Part shown: positions 48,667 to 59,300 of the stretch, piece by piece | Position numbering within the stretch: position 1 is the stretch's first letter | Layout of the letters: every line of letters starts with the position of its first letter | NCBI GenBank assembly: GCA_020632695.1 | Contig: JACKFB010000009.1 | Location: 124,001-188,000 of the forward strand | Direction of reading: 5' to 3' | Origin: Deltaproteobacteria bacterium | Lineage (GTDB): Bacteria > Myxococcota_A > UBA9042 > PHBI01 > JACKFB01 | Length of the DNA stretch: 64,000 nt | Program-made: the position numbers and the translations under genes | Notes under the pieces: model-generated | Databases searched by the model: none | Seen by the model: only the letters and a program-made list of their open reading frames with translations | What the model was told of the DNA's origin: nothing

Positions 48667-51552
48667 GTGCTTGAGCCGGGCGACCGGCCGCCCGGCGCGA
48701 TCGCGTGGCCCCACGCTGGCGCGTGGTACGCCGTGGTGCGCGGCGAGCCGCTCGCGGTGGCGGCGCGGATGCTGGCCATCGAGCACGCGGGCGCGCCGCT
48801 CTCGCCGGGCGGCGCCTGCGCGCTGGTCCCCGACGTGCGCACGGCCGCCAGCCTCCGGGCCTGGACGCGCGCCCTCGGTGGCGTCGCGGCCGCGCGGGCC
48901 GATCGGGTGGTGGCCGCCGGGCTGCTGGCCGAGCGATTGCTGGAGCCCGAGGAGCTGGCGCCCCCGGCCGGCGAGCTGGTCCTCGACGAGCTCTCGCGCG
49001 CCGTGGACTTCGCCATCCGCGCCAACCCGGAGGCCTTCCCGCGGCTCTGCGCGTTCGCGCCGGGCGCGGGGCTCCCGACGGCCCTCGGGCGGCTCTTCGG
49101 CGATCTCCGGGCCGCCGGCCTCGAGAGCCGCGACGCCGGCGCCGTGGCGACCCTGGAGCGCCTCGATCCGCCGGGTCTCGGTCAGGAGCTGCTGCAGGCC
49201 ATGGGCATGTTCGAGGGGCGCCTGGACGCGCTGGGCTGGTGGGACCTCCCCGCCCGCCAGCGCGCCGCCGCGCGCCGGGTCGACCGTGCGCCGCCCGGCC
49301 CATGGCTGGTGGTCGGCTTCGGCCACATCCCCGGCGCGCTGCTCGAGCTCATCGACCGCCTGGCCGCGGCGCGCCCGGTGCTCTTCCTGCTGGCCGCCGG
49401 CGAGGAGACGCCGCACCGGGACGCCCAGGCCCCCGACCGCCGCTCGGTGGCCTTCGCGGGCGCCGCCCCGTGGCGAGACTTCGCCGCGCTGGCCTCCCGG
49501 GTCGACCCCCCGGAGGCGGGCAGGGTGACCCAGGTGTTGCGGCTGCCCGATCCCGCCTCGGTGGCCGCCCGCGCCGTCGAGCTCGCCGAGGCCCACGGCG
49601 CCACCGCGCTGCTCGCGGTGGACCCGGAGCGCTGGCGCGTCCCGCTCGACGAGGCGGCCCGGCGCCGCGGCCACACCCTCACCGGCGACCACGGTCCGGC
49701 CTCGCCCGCGCCCGTGCTGCGCCTCATCGCCGGCCTGGTCGAGGCCTGCGCCGGTGAGCTCTCGGCGGCCCAGGCCGTGGACCTCCTCGATCTCGGCGCC
49801 CGCACCGGGCTCCCCGGCTACCCCGCCGATCCCCTCGCCGGCGACCGCGCGGACGCCCGCCTGCGGCGCGCGGGCGTCACCCGGGGCCGCGACGCCGTGC
49901 TCGGCGCCCTGGGACCGCTGGGCAGGCCCCTCGCGCGGGCGCTGGAGCGCCTGGACGCCGCCCCGGACGCCGCGACGCAGCTCCGCGTGGTCGCGGGCCT
50001 CATCGCCGACGCGGACCTGCACCGCCTCGCCGGCCTGGGCCCCGCCATCGCGGCTCGGGCCGACGCCGACCAGCTCGCCCAGCTCCGCGCGCTCCTCGAG
50101 GACCTGGCCTCGCGCCTGCCGCTGCTCTGGCCTCAGTCCTCGCCCCGCGCCACGCCGGAGCTGCTCCTGGCGCGCGTCCGCGCCGCCATCGCCTCCAGCC
50201 TCCCCAGCCGCGAGCAGCTGGTCCCGCCCGAAGGGCCCCAGGCCGGCCCGCCGGTCCACCTCCAGGCCCTCGACGCGCCGCTGCCGCCCTGGGCGCGCCA
50301 GGCCATCCTGCTCGGCGTGGCCGAGGGCGATCTGGTGCCCCGCGGCGCGGCCAGCCACCTCATCCCCGACCGCGTGCGCGCCAGCGGGCCGGTGGCCACC
50401 GAGGCCCACTGGCCGTGGCACGCCGACACGGTGACCATGCGCCGCCGCCGCCTCGAGGCGTTGCTGGCGGGCCGCCTCGTCCGGGAGCTGGTGTCGCTCG
50501 AGCCGGAGCGCGATCTCCGCGGCGCCGAGCACGTGCGCTGGGCGGCGCTGCCGGTGGCGACGGCCGAGCCTGCGGCCGTACGCCGGTCGGCGCGCCTGTG
50601 GCCTCCGGAGGTCCCGGCCGAGGCTCCCCCCGCGCCGCTGCTCGCCCGGGTGGGCCTGGGCGCGCCGGCCGGGCTGGCGGCCACCCGCGTCGACGCCTAC
50701 CGGGACTGCCCGCGCCGCTTCTACTACGAGCACCTCCTGGGCACCGCCGATCGCGAGGCCCTGGGCTACGACATCGACCCGCGCCAGCGAGGCACCTGGC
50801 TGCACGGCGTGCTGCGGCGGCTCTTCTTCGAGGAGCCGCGCTGGTGGGCGGACGCTCCGGAGCCGGCCGAGGTGCGCGCGCTGCTCGCCAGGCGCGTCGA
50901 CCCGGCGCAGGCCGCGCTGACCGCCGGCGCGTCGGACGCCTTCGTCGCGCTCCAGGCCGAGCGCTACCTCGACGGCGTGGCCGAGGCGCTCTCGGCCCAC
51001 GGCGCTGTCCTGGCGGCCTGCGCCGACCAGCGGCCCGCGGGCTTCGAGCTGGCCGTCCGCGCGCGCTGGGACGGCGCCGGCGGAGCGCCGCTGGTGCTGC
51101 GCGGCACCCTGGACAGGCTGGACCTGGTGATGGGGCCCGGCGGGCGGGCCGAGGCCTTCATGGTCATCGACTACAAGACCGGCGCCGTGGCCGACTACGG
51201 GGCCGCCGCGACGCCGGACTCCCGCCGCGTGCAGCTCTTCCTCTACGCCTGGGTGGCGCGCGAGGTGCTGGGCATCCCGTGCCGCGGCGTGTACGCGGTG
51301 CCGGTGCTGGAGGCGGGCCGGCCCCGGGGCGCGGTGGTGCCGGGGCAGGGCAGCGGCGCCTGGGAGTCGGTCGGGCACCCGCGGGAGATCCTCGACGCCG
51401 ACGCCCTGGAGCAGCTCATGGTCTGGGCGCTGGAGACGGCCCGTGAGGCGGCGCGCGGCATGAGCGCCGGCGCGTTCCCCGCCGTGCCGGCCCGCGGCGA
51501 CCTCTGCGCCCGCTGTCCGCACAGCCTCTACTGCCCGCGAGAGCGCCGATGA
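48667..51552 (+). CDS. AddB-like PD-(D/E)XK nuclease subunit with Fe-S cysteines
   Basis: 961 residues from GTG 48667. The N-terminal two thirds resemble the inactivated helicase scaffold of AddB proteins; no Walker A loop is visible. The nuclease domain begins near 680: TRVDAYRDCPRRFYYEHLL (first Cys), RGTWLHGVLRR with the conserved His, VLRGTLDRLDLV with the Asp, VIDYKTG with the D-x-K pair, QLFLYAWVA. It ends with CARCPHSLYCPRERR, a C-x2-C-x5-C that with the first Cys would hold a 4Fe-4S cluster as in AddB and Cas4. The stop overlaps the AddA-like gene by ATGA. Together they should process double-strand ends for recombination. Sequence is diverged from the well-known Bacillus pair. Confidence 0.82.
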   Translation: MLEPGDRPPGAIAWPHAGAWYAVVRGEPLAVAARMLAIEHAGAPLSPGGACALVPDVRTAASLRAWTRALGGVAAARADRVVAAGLLAERLLEPEELAPPAGELVLDELSRAVDFAIRANPEAFPRLCAFAPGAGLPTALGRLFGDLRAAGLESRDAGAVATLERLDPPGLGQELLQAMGMFEGRLDALGWWDLPARQRAAARRVDRAPPGPWLVVGFGHIPGALLELIDRLAAARPVLFLLAAGEETPHRDAQAPDRRSVAFAGAAPWRDFAALASRVDPPEAGRVTQVLRLPDPASVAARAVELAEAHGATALLAVDPERWRVPLDEAARRRGHTLTGDHGPASPAPVLRLIAGLVEACAGELSAAQAVDLLDLGARTGLPGYPADPLAGDRADARLRRAGVTRGRDAVLGALGPLGRPLARALERLDAAPDAATQLRVVAGLIADADLHRLAGLGPAIAARADADQLAQLRALLEDLASRLPLLWPQSSPRATPELLLARVRAAIASSLPSREQLVPPEGPQAGPPVHLQALDAPLPPWARQAILLGVAEGDLVPRGAASHLIPDRVRASGPVATEAHWPWHADTVTMRRRRLEALLAGRLVRELVSLEPERDLRGAEHVRWAALPVATAEPAAVRRSARLWPPEVPAEAPPAPLLARVGLGAPAGLAATRVDAYRDCPRRFYYEHLLGTADREALGYDIDPRQRGTWLHGVLRRLFFEEPRWWADAPEPAEVRALLARRVDPAQAALTAGASDAFVALQAERYLDGVAEALSAHGAVLAACADQRPAGFELAVRARWDGAGGAPLVLRGTLDRLDLVMGPGGRAEAFMVIDYKTGAVADYGAAATPDSRRVQLFLYAWVAREVLGIPCRGVYAVPVLEAGRPRGAVVPGQGSGAWESVGHPREILDADALEQLMVWALETAREAARGMSAGAFPAVPARGDLCARCPHSLYCPRERR

Positions 51553-54500
51553 GGCTGGCGCGCGACGTCGACGCGCTGGTCGAGCGCTTCGGTCTCACCG
51601 CCGAGCAGGCCCGGGCGGTGGCGCGCCGAGGGCACCTGGTGGTGGTCGCCGCCGGCGCGGGCACCGGCAAGACCACCACCATGGCCAGCCGCTACGTGGA
51701 CACCGCGCTGGCCCTGGCCGAGGACGCCCTGGACGCTCGCCCACACGCGCCGCTGCAGCCACGGACGATCCTCGAGCGGCTGGCCGCGGTCACCTTCACC
51801 GAGCTGGCGGCCGGCGAGCTGCGGGCCCGCATCGCGGCCGTGTTCCTGCGGGTGTCGGAGCGGCTGGGCGAGCACCCCCGGCTGGCGGCCTTCGCGGTGG
51901 AGGCCGCCCGGCTCGAGGGCGACCTGGCCATCGGGACCCTGCACAGCCTCTGCGCGCGGCTCTTGCGGCGGATGGCCTTCACCGGCGCCGTGCCGCCCGA
52001 CTTCAGCGTGCTCGACGAGCTGGAGCGCGGGCTCGCGTGGGAGGCGGCCCTCGATGACGCGCTGGACGCGGCGGCGGCGAGCGACCCGGGCTCGGTCGAG
52101 CGCCTGCTGACCGGCCGGCGTCAGGTGGGGCCGCTGCGCGAGACGGTGAGGCGGCTGTGTCGCGAGCTGTCGGAGGCGGCGCTGGTGCGGCTGGCCGAGC
52201 GCAGCCTCGCCGAGCTCGGCGCCGAGGCCGCCCGGCGGGCCGTGGAGCTGTTGCACGCCGCCGCCCGGGCGCCCGACGTGCGTGACGCGGTGGAGGAGGC
52301 CGCCCGGGCGCGCGTCGCCCTGGCCGCGGGCGGCGGGAAGGCCTTCGACACCGCCCTGGACACGGCGTTGCGCTGGGTGCGCGGGGAGGGCTCGGCGCTG
52401 CTGGCCAGCGAGGGGCTGCGTGCCTTCGGCGCCACCGAGGCCCGCCTGGCGAAGCTGGGCCCCGAGGACGGCGAGCGGCTGGTGCGCTTCTCGGCTGCGG
52501 TCGCCCATCTCAGCGCCCTGGCGGCGCCCCTGGCCAAGGGCCTGGACGCCGAGGTGCTGGCCAGCGAGCACGGGTGGACCCGGGACGTGGCCCGGCTGGC
52601 CTCGGACGCCGCCCGGCGCTTCGCCGCCGCCAAGCAGGCGGCGGGCGCGCTGGACTTCGACGACCTGGAGTCGGCGGCGCTGGACGCCCTGGGCACGGCC
52701 GCGCCGCTCGGCGGCGGGCCTGTCTTCGACGAGGTGCTGGTCGACGAGTTCCAGGACACCTCGGCGCGGCAGGTGCAGATCCTCCGCGGCGTCGCCGGCA
52801 GCGCCCTGGAGCGGGTGTTCGCGGTGGGCGACGCGAAGCAGTCGATCTACCGCTTCCGCGGCGCCGACGTGGCGGTGTTCAACGCGGTGGGCGAGGCCGT
52901 GCCCGGCGGGGTGAGCGCGCTGACCGTCAATCGCCGCAGCACCGCTGGGGTGCTGGCCTTCGTCAACGCGGTCTTCGAGCGCCTGCTGCCGCCCCGGACC
53001 TCGCCCGAGGCGCCCTGGGAGGCGCCCATGCAGCGGCTGGTGCCGCTACGCCAGGACGCCCCGGACGCGCCGCTGCCGCCGGTGGTGCTGGTGCCCTGGG
53101 CGGCGACGGACGAGGCGGGCGAGCCGCTGAACGCCGCCGACCTCCGCCGCGCCGACGCCGCCGTGTGCGCGGCCGCGGTCGCTCGGGTGATGGAGCTGCT
53201 GGGCTCGGAGCGCCAGGAGCTGGGCGTGCTGCTGCGGGCCGTGCGGGGCGAACGCCGGGCCTACGCGGACGCCATCGCGGCCCGGGACATCCCGGTCGCC
53301 GTCGAGGCCGGCGGCACCTTCACGACCGACGCCGCCACGGCCTGCGGGCTGGCGCTGCTGCGCGCGCTGGCGCTCCCCGGCCACGAGGCCGCCTGGGCGG
53401 CGGTGCTGCGCGGGCCGCTCATCGGGATGCCCGCCGAGCGGGTGGCCGCCCTGCGCTCCGCTGCCCGCACCAGCCTCCAGCAGGCCTGCCTGACCGAGGC
53501 CGCGCTCGCGCCGCTGAGCGAGCCGGCGGCCGCCGCGCTCCAGACGCTGGTCGCCGAGTCGACGAGCACGCGCCCGCTCAGCCGCCGCGCCCGCCGCGTC
53601 GTCGAGGCGTCGGGCGTCGCGTCCCGCCAGATCGACAAGCTCCTCGACATCACCGCCGATCTCGAGGCGCGCGGCCTGGGGCCGGCCCGCACCCTGGCCT
53701 GGTTCGAGGCCCTGACCGCCGCCGACCGCGACCGCCGGGTCCCCGACCCGCCCGGCCCCGGCGTCGTGGTGCGCGCGCTGACGGTGCACGCCTCGAAGGG
53801 GCTCGAGTTCCCGGTGGTCGTCGTCCCGCAGCTCGCCGAGCCCTTCGTCTCCCCGCGCAGCGCGCCCGAGGTCATCCAGGTGGGCGGCGAGCCGGTGGTC
53901 GGGCTGCGCATCCCCGACCTGCCAGGCCGCGCCGACACGGTGGCGCGCACCTTCATCAAGACCCTCGAGCGCGCGCGCGAGCGGGCCGAGCAGCTCCGGC
54001 TGCTCTACGTGGCGCTGACCCGCGCCGAGGATCACCTGGTGCTCTCCCTGCCCCTGGGCGCCGGCGAAGGGGCCGACGACGCGACCCGCGCGCTCCTGCC
54101 GCTCCTGGCGTCGGTGGATCTCGGCCGGGCGGGCCCCGCCACGCTGGAGCTGCCCGGGGGCGCCGCGATCCCCATCGCGGTCTGGCCGACGGACCCGGGC
54201 CCGCTGAACACGCCCGCGCCGCCGCCCGCGCCGCTGGACCTCGAGCCGGTCCCCCCGGGCCGCGGCAGCCTGGGCCCGCCCACCTGGTCGGTGACCCGCC
54301 TCGCCAGCCTCGCCTTCTGCCCCGCCTACCACGCGCAGGCCCCGGTCGCGCCGTGGCCCCGCCCGCTGCGCCCGGAGCTCTACCCCGACCCGCCGCCGCA
54401 ACCCCCGCTCGAGGCCGCCACCGGCCCCAGCTCCTCGAGCGCGCGCGGCACGGCCATCCACCGCTGGTTCGAGGCGGTGGCCCACGCGCCGGCGGGCGTC

Positions 54501-55055
54501 GACGTGCCGCTGCCGCCGGCGCTCCAGGCCGAGGGCGAGCCGCTGCGGGCCCGCCTGGCCGCGCTGCTGGCCCACCCCGACCTGGCCGACGCCTTCGCCC
54601 CGGGCGCCCGGGCCCTGGTGGAGCTGCCCCTCGAGGGCGAGCGCCATGGCGTCGTGCTCACCGGCTCCATCGACCGGGTCAGCCTGCACCCGCTCGCCGA
54701 TGGCCGCCTCCAGGCCACGATCGTCGACTTCAAGACCGGCCTCACCGGCTACCCCGGGCCGGGTGGCCGCCACGCCGCGTACATCGCGGCCTACCGCTTC
54801 CAGATCGCCGCCTACGCCTGGCTGCTCGGCGAGGCCTTGGGTCCGCGGCTGCTGCCCCAGGTGCGGGGCCGCCTCGCCTTCGTGGACCCGGGCGACGTCC
54901 TCGTCCTCGACTACGAACTCGACACGGCCGCGCTCGAGGTCGACCGTGTGCTCTCGGAGCTGCACGCCCCGGGCAGCCTGCCCCCCAACCACGCCGCGTG
55001 CGACTCGTGCCGCATGCAGCCCTTCTGCCCCGTCGCCCGGGGCCGGAGCACCTGA
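51549..55055 (+). CDS. AddA-like UvrD/RecB helicase-nuclease
   Basis: 1168 residues. All SF1A motifs are present: Walker A VVAAGAGTGKTTTM near 36, AVTFTELAAGELRARI, motif II LVDEFQDTSARQVQIL, motif III VGDAKQSIYRFRGADV, motif IV LTVNRRS, motif V LTVHASKGLEFPVVVVP, motif VI LLYVALTRAEDHLVLSLPL. C-terminal PD-(D/E)XK nuclease: RGTAIHRWFEAV, LTGSIDRVSLH, TIVDFKTG, YRFQIAAYAWLL. Unusually, this domain also has LAFCPAYH before it and CDSCRMQPFC (C-x2-C-x5-C) at the end, an apparent second Fe-S cluster; standard AddA lacks it. Translationally coupled to the AddB-like gene upstream and to the exported protein downstream (TGATG). Confidence 0.9.
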   Translation: MRLARDVDALVERFGLTAEQARAVARRGHLVVVAAGAGTGKTTTMASRYVDTALALAEDALDARPHAPLQPRTILERLAAVTFTELAAGELRARIAAVFLRVSERLGEHPRLAAFAVEAARLEGDLAIGTLHSLCARLLRRMAFTGAVPPDFSVLDELERGLAWEAALDDALDAAAASDPGSVERLLTGRRQVGPLRETVRRLCRELSEAALVRLAERSLAELGAEAARRAVELLHAAARAPDVRDAVEEAARARVALAAGGGKAFDTALDTALRWVRGEGSALLASEGLRAFGATEARLAKLGPEDGERLVRFSAAVAHLSALAAPLAKGLDAEVLASEHGWTRDVARLASDAARRFAAAKQAAGALDFDDLESAALDALGTAAPLGGGPVFDEVLVDEFQDTSARQVQILRGVAGSALERVFAVGDAKQSIYRFRGADVAVFNAVGEAVPGGVSALTVNRRSTAGVLAFVNAVFERLLPPRTSPEAPWEAPMQRLVPLRQDAPDAPLPPVVLVPWAATDEAGEPLNAADLRRADAAVCAAAVARVMELLGSERQELGVLLRAVRGERRAYADAIAARDIPVAVEAGGTFTTDAATACGLALLRALALPGHEAAWAAVLRGPLIGMPAERVAALRSAARTSLQQACLTEAALAPLSEPAAAALQTLVAESTSTRPLSRRARRVVEASGVASRQIDKLLDITADLEARGLGPARTLAWFEALTAADRDRRVPDPPGPGVVVRALTVHASKGLEFPVVVVPQLAEPFVSPRSAPEVIQVGGEPVVGLRIPDLPGRADTVARTFIKTLERARERAEQLRLLYVALTRAEDHLVLSLPLGAGEGADDATRALLPLLASVDLGRAGPATLELPGGAAIPIAVWPTDPGPLNTPAPPPAPLDLEPVPPGRGSLGPPTWSVTRLASLAFCPAYHAQAPVAPWPRPLRPELYPDPPPQPPLEAATGPSSSSARGTAIHRWFEAVAHAPAGVDVPLPPALQAEGEPLRARLAALLAHPDLADAFAPGARALVELPLEGERHGVVLTGSIDRVSLHPLADGRLQATIVDFKTGLTGYPGPGGRHAAYIAAYRFQIAAYAWLLGEALGPRLLPQVRGRLAFVDPGDVLVLDYELDTAALEVDRVLSELHAPGSLPPNHAACDSCRMQPFCPVARGRST

Positions 55056-56344
55056 TGCGCCCGCTCCGCCTGCTCCTCGCCTCGCTGCTCGCCGTCCTCT
55101 GCGCGGGGCCGGCGCGCGCGACCCTGACCCCGCTGGCCGTCCTGGTCGACGGCGCGCCCGAGCCGCTGGCCGTGCTGCTGCCGTACGGGATGCTCGAGCG
55201 CGGCGCCGACGGAGGCCAGCCCTGGCTCGTGTGCTGGCAGCGCTTCGAGACGGCGAGCCACGGCCTGCCCACCGGCCCCCGCCGGATCCTGGTGGGCGGC
55301 GCCGACGGCCCCTGGAACACCAACGACGACGGTTGCCGCTTCGAGTCCACCAGCGGGCCCGCCGACCGCCGCCCGGTCGTCGGCCTCCACACCCCCGTCC
55401 CGGGCGGCGCCGAGGTCCTCATCGCCTACGACGACGGGGTCGCGCCGGCCAGCATCGCCCGCTCGACCGACGGGGGCATCACCTCATTGCAGGCCGGCAC
55501 CCTGGCGCAGTTCGACGCCAGCATCGAGGCGATGCTGGGCCAGGGCGACGTCGTCTGGGCAGTCGGGCGCGCCGACACCGACGGCACGCTGAGGGTGTGG
55601 CGCAGCGTCGACCGCGGCGCCGTCTTCACGCCGGTGGACACATCCTCCGCGCCGGCCGACGCGGCGTCGCTCGAGGCCGCCGCCGCCGAGGACGCGGCCC
55701 TCTGGTTCTGGCGGGGCGAGCGGCTCAGCCGGCTGGCGCTGGATGGCCAGTGGTCCGACGGCGGCCTGGCGCTGCCCGGCACCCCTCGGGCCGCCCTGGT
55801 GTCCCCCGACGGCGCGCTCTGGGCCGGGACCGCCCGGGCCGGGCTGACCCGCCGCGCGCCGGACGGCAGCGCGTCCCAGGTCTCGTCGCTCCCGGTCTCG
55901 GCCCTGGCCGCCCGCGGGGCGAAGGTGTGGGCCGCCCACCCGGCCGAGGCGCCGGGCGACCCGCTGGTCAGCGTCACCGGCGACCTGGGGGCGTCCTGGG
56001 CCGTGAGCTTCCGAGCGCCCGCCACCGTGGACCAGCCGCCGCTCTGCGAGAGCCTGACCGAGCAACGCTGCGCGGGCGCGCTCCAGACGCTGCTCGCGTC
56101 GCTGGGCGTCGCGGCCCCGGCCCCGGACGCCCCCGCCGACGCCTCCGCCGAGGACGGCGGCGCAGGTGGCGGATCGGGAGGCTGCGGCGCCGCGCCGGGC
56201 GAGCCCCCCTGGGCCATCGCCCTGGCCGCGCTGCTCCTGGCCGCCTCTGGCTACGCCAGCGCGTCCAGGCGCTCGCGGATCCGCGCCTCCTCCTCGCTGA
56301 GCCCCAGATCCGCGGCCAGGTCCAGCGCGGTGACCAGCGCCTGA
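55055..56344 (+). CDS. Exported protein with MYXO-CTERM-like anchor
   Basis: 429 residues. Signal peptide 1-23 (LLLASLLAVLCAGPARA). The middle resembles beta-propeller-like repeats (IARSTDGG, VWRSVDRGAVFTP, GDLGASWAVSF are Asp-box-like). Near 365 there is GGSGGCGAAP followed by a membrane segment WAIALAALLLAASG and Arg residues, the MYXO-CTERM sorting pattern of Myxococcota, which predicts cleavage and surface anchoring at the Cys. The frame continues ~25 residues past the expected RR end, and its last ~94 bases overlap the 3' end of the convergent kinase gene. It follows the AddA stop in a TGATG overlap, probably a chance neighbour by function. Confidence 0.82.
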   Translation: MRPLRLLLASLLAVLCAGPARATLTPLAVLVDGAPEPLAVLLPYGMLERGADGGQPWLVCWQRFETASHGLPTGPRRILVGGADGPWNTNDDGCRFESTSGPADRRPVVGLHTPVPGGAEVLIAYDDGVAPASIARSTDGGITSLQAGTLAQFDASIEAMLGQGDVVWAVGRADTDGTLRVWRSVDRGAVFTPVDTSSAPADAASLEAAAAEDAALWFWRGERLSRLALDGQWSDGGLALPGTPRAALVSPDGALWAGTARAGLTRRAPDGSASQVSSLPVSALAARGAKVWAAHPAEAPGDPLVSVTGDLGASWAVSFRAPATVDQPPLCESLTEQRCAGALQTLLASLGVAAPAPDAPADASAEDGGAGGGSGGCGAAPGEPPWAIALAALLLAASGYASASRRSRIRASSSLSPRSAARSSAVTSA

Positions 56345-59300
56345 CGGGCGGCGTCCTGCCGCTGCACCCGCAGCTCGCACTCGGCCAGGCCCAGCAGGAT
56401 GTGGCAGTAGGTCTTGTCGCGCTGTCCCAGGCGCGCGTAGCCCTCGACGGCCTCCCGGTGGTGGCCCACGGCCCCCTGCGGATCGTCGAGCAGGCGCAGC
56501 GCCTCGCCGACGTTCGCCTCGGCCAGCGCCTGCCCGCGGCGGTCGCCCACCTCGCTGTAGCCGTCGCGGGCGGCCAGGGCCAGCTCCAGCGCCTCGGCGT
56601 GCTTGCCCTGCAGCAGCGCGACGTCGGCCAGGTTGGCGTGGGCGTTGGCGACCGCGCGGCGATCGCCCATCGCCTGGCGGATGCGCAGCGCCCGCTCGAG
56701 GAAGGGCCGCGCCTCCGCCGGCCGCCCCTGGGCCTGCAGGATCATGGCGATCCCGCCCAGGGCCGTCGAGGTCCCCCGCTGGTGGTCGATGCGATCGAGG
56801 ATGGTCAGCGCCCTGTGGGCGTACTCGAGCGCCCGGTCCAGCTCCCCCCGCTGGAAGGCGGCCAGCGCCAGGTTGTACAGCGTGCGCCCCATGCCGGGGC
56901 GGTCGTCGAGCAGCTCCTGCAGCGCCAGGGCATGCCGGAACTCCTCGGCCGCGGCGTCCACGTGCCCGGTGGAGGTGTGCAGGTTCCCCAGGGCCTCGCG
57001 CGCCGAGGCCAGCCCGCGGGTCTCGCCCTGGGCCTCGAACACGGCCCGCGCGGCGTCCTGGGCGACCTCGGCCTCGGCGTAGCGCCCCACCGTCTGCATC
57101 ACCTTGCCGCGCCGCAGGTCGCACCACGCCGCCTCGACCGGCTGCCCGATCGCGCGGAAGGCCTTCGCCGCCTCCTCGTAGCGGCTCTCGGCGCTGCCGA
57201 AGTCGGCCCGCGCCTCGTCCACGTCGGCCAGCCCGCGAGTCGCCCGCGCGGCCCCCTCCAGGTCGCCGCTGAGGGCCGCGAGATCACGCAGCTCCTCGAA
57301 GGCCTCCACCGCCATGTCGTAGTGCCCGAGCTGGGTGCGCAGCTCGCCCAGGGCGCCGGCGATCTCCCGCTCGTGCTCCTCGACGACGCGCTCCCGTCGG
57401 GTGCGCGTCGGCAGCGTCAACAGCCGCTCGCGGGCCCGCTGGTAGATCAGCACCCGGTCCAGGGCGTCGCCGTTGTCACGTTCGCGCGCGTCCATCAGAT
57501 CCCAGCGCACCGCGTCCAGCGGGCGCCCGCCGGCCATGTGGTGGGCCGCGATGCGCGCCGGCGCGATGGGCTCGCCCGCCGCCGCCCTGGCCTCGAGCAG
57601 CAGGGCCGCCTCCCCGTGCAGGCGCCGCAGCCGCCGCGCCCCGGCCCCCAGGCAACGGCACGCCTCGCGGATGAGCCCCGAGCTCAGGACGAAGCAGTCC
57701 GGGTCGTCGGTGTCGAAGCGCCCCAGGTTCGCGGCGGCCAGCCGGTCGACCACGGCGTCGACCAGGGTGGGTGGCCCGCCGTCGGGCTCGCCGGCGACGA
57801 ACTCCATCAGCGTGTCCATGTCCACGCGCGGACCGAGCACGCCCAGGCGCTGGACGATGGCGATGGCGCGCTCGGGCTGGCCGGTCGCCTCGCACTCCTC
57901 GGTGAGGCGCTGGCTGCAGGCCGCGAGGTGCAGCGGCGGCAGGCGCTCGGGCAGCGCGCCTCCGTCGCGGAAGGACTCGACCAGGCTCCTGCGCGCCACC
58001 GGGTCGTCGGCGACGTGCTCGAAGCAGGCCACGGCCACGCCGGGGCAGCCCCCCGCCAGGTCCAGGATCACCTCGCCCAGAGACACATCCGCGCAGCCCA
58101 TGCGGTCCAGCAGATCCTGCATCTCGGAGTCGGCCAGCGGCGGCAGATCGATCTTCGCGAACCCGCGGCCGCTCGCCGCCGCCGTCAGCCAGGGGGGCGC
58201 GGCCGAGTCGCCGCCGGTGAGCAGCACGAAGAGGCCGGCGCCCGAGCTGCCCAGCGTGCGGAGGAGCTGGGACAGCACGGTCACCGTGCCCGGGTCGGCC
58301 TGCTCGCAGCTCTCGAGGACGAGGATCAGCGGGGATTGGCTGGCCGCGCGCAGCAGCAGCCGGGTCAGCGGCGGCGACACGGTCTGCGCGTCGGCGGGCG
58401 CGGGCGCGTGACCGACGGGCGGCCGCAGCAAGGCCAGCAGGCCCTCGGCGAGGTCGTCGTCGGCGTGGCCCGCCAGCGTGGAGTGCAGCTCCAGGGCCTG
58501 GCGCACGCCCTCCCGCTCCATCAGCGCGGTGCCGAGGAGGCACTCCAGCCACTCACGCACCGGCCCCAGCGGCGCCCCTCCGTCGCCCTCGCAGGTGGCC
58601 ACGCACGCGCGAGCGCCCGCCGTGCGGCGCGCGTGGCGCACCAACCACTCGCAGAGGTGGGTGCGCCCGCTGCCGGCCGGGCCGCGCAGCCACGCCGCGC
58701 CCCCCGAGCTGCCCACCAGCGCCCCGTCGAAGGCAGCCAGCAGCGCGCGCCGTTCGGCCTCCCGCCCCACCGAGCGCCCGCCGTCGGTCAGCCGCGCGTC
58801 GGGGGCGGCGCCCGCCGACGTCGCCGTCTGCCGGATCGTCTCCGCGTGCGGCATCACCCGCGTGGTCGGGCGCGGCACCGGAACCCCGGACCTGGCGCCG
58901 GCCGCCGCGGCGCTCGCCGGCGACAGGCACGCCGCCAGCAGGTTCCGCGTCTCCTCGGCCGACCCCGGGCGGTCGTGGCGCTGCTTCGAGAGCAGGCGGT
59001 CGACCACCGAGGCCAGGCGCGGGCTGATGCCGTCGACGTTCGCCACGTCGAGCAGCGGCCGCGCGACCTCGTGGGCCTGGCGGTAGAGCACCTCCACCGA
59101 GTTGCCACCCTCGAAGGGGGGCCGCCCGGCGAGCATCTCGTAGAGCAGGCAGCCCAGGGCGTACAGGTCGGAGCGCCCGTCCACCTCCTTGCCGGTGGCC
59201 TGCTCCGGGCTCATGTACAGCGGTGTCCCGTAGACCACGCCGGTCTTCGTGAGCTTGGCGCTGCCCTCGGGCCCCAGCACCTTCGCGATGCCGAAGTCCA

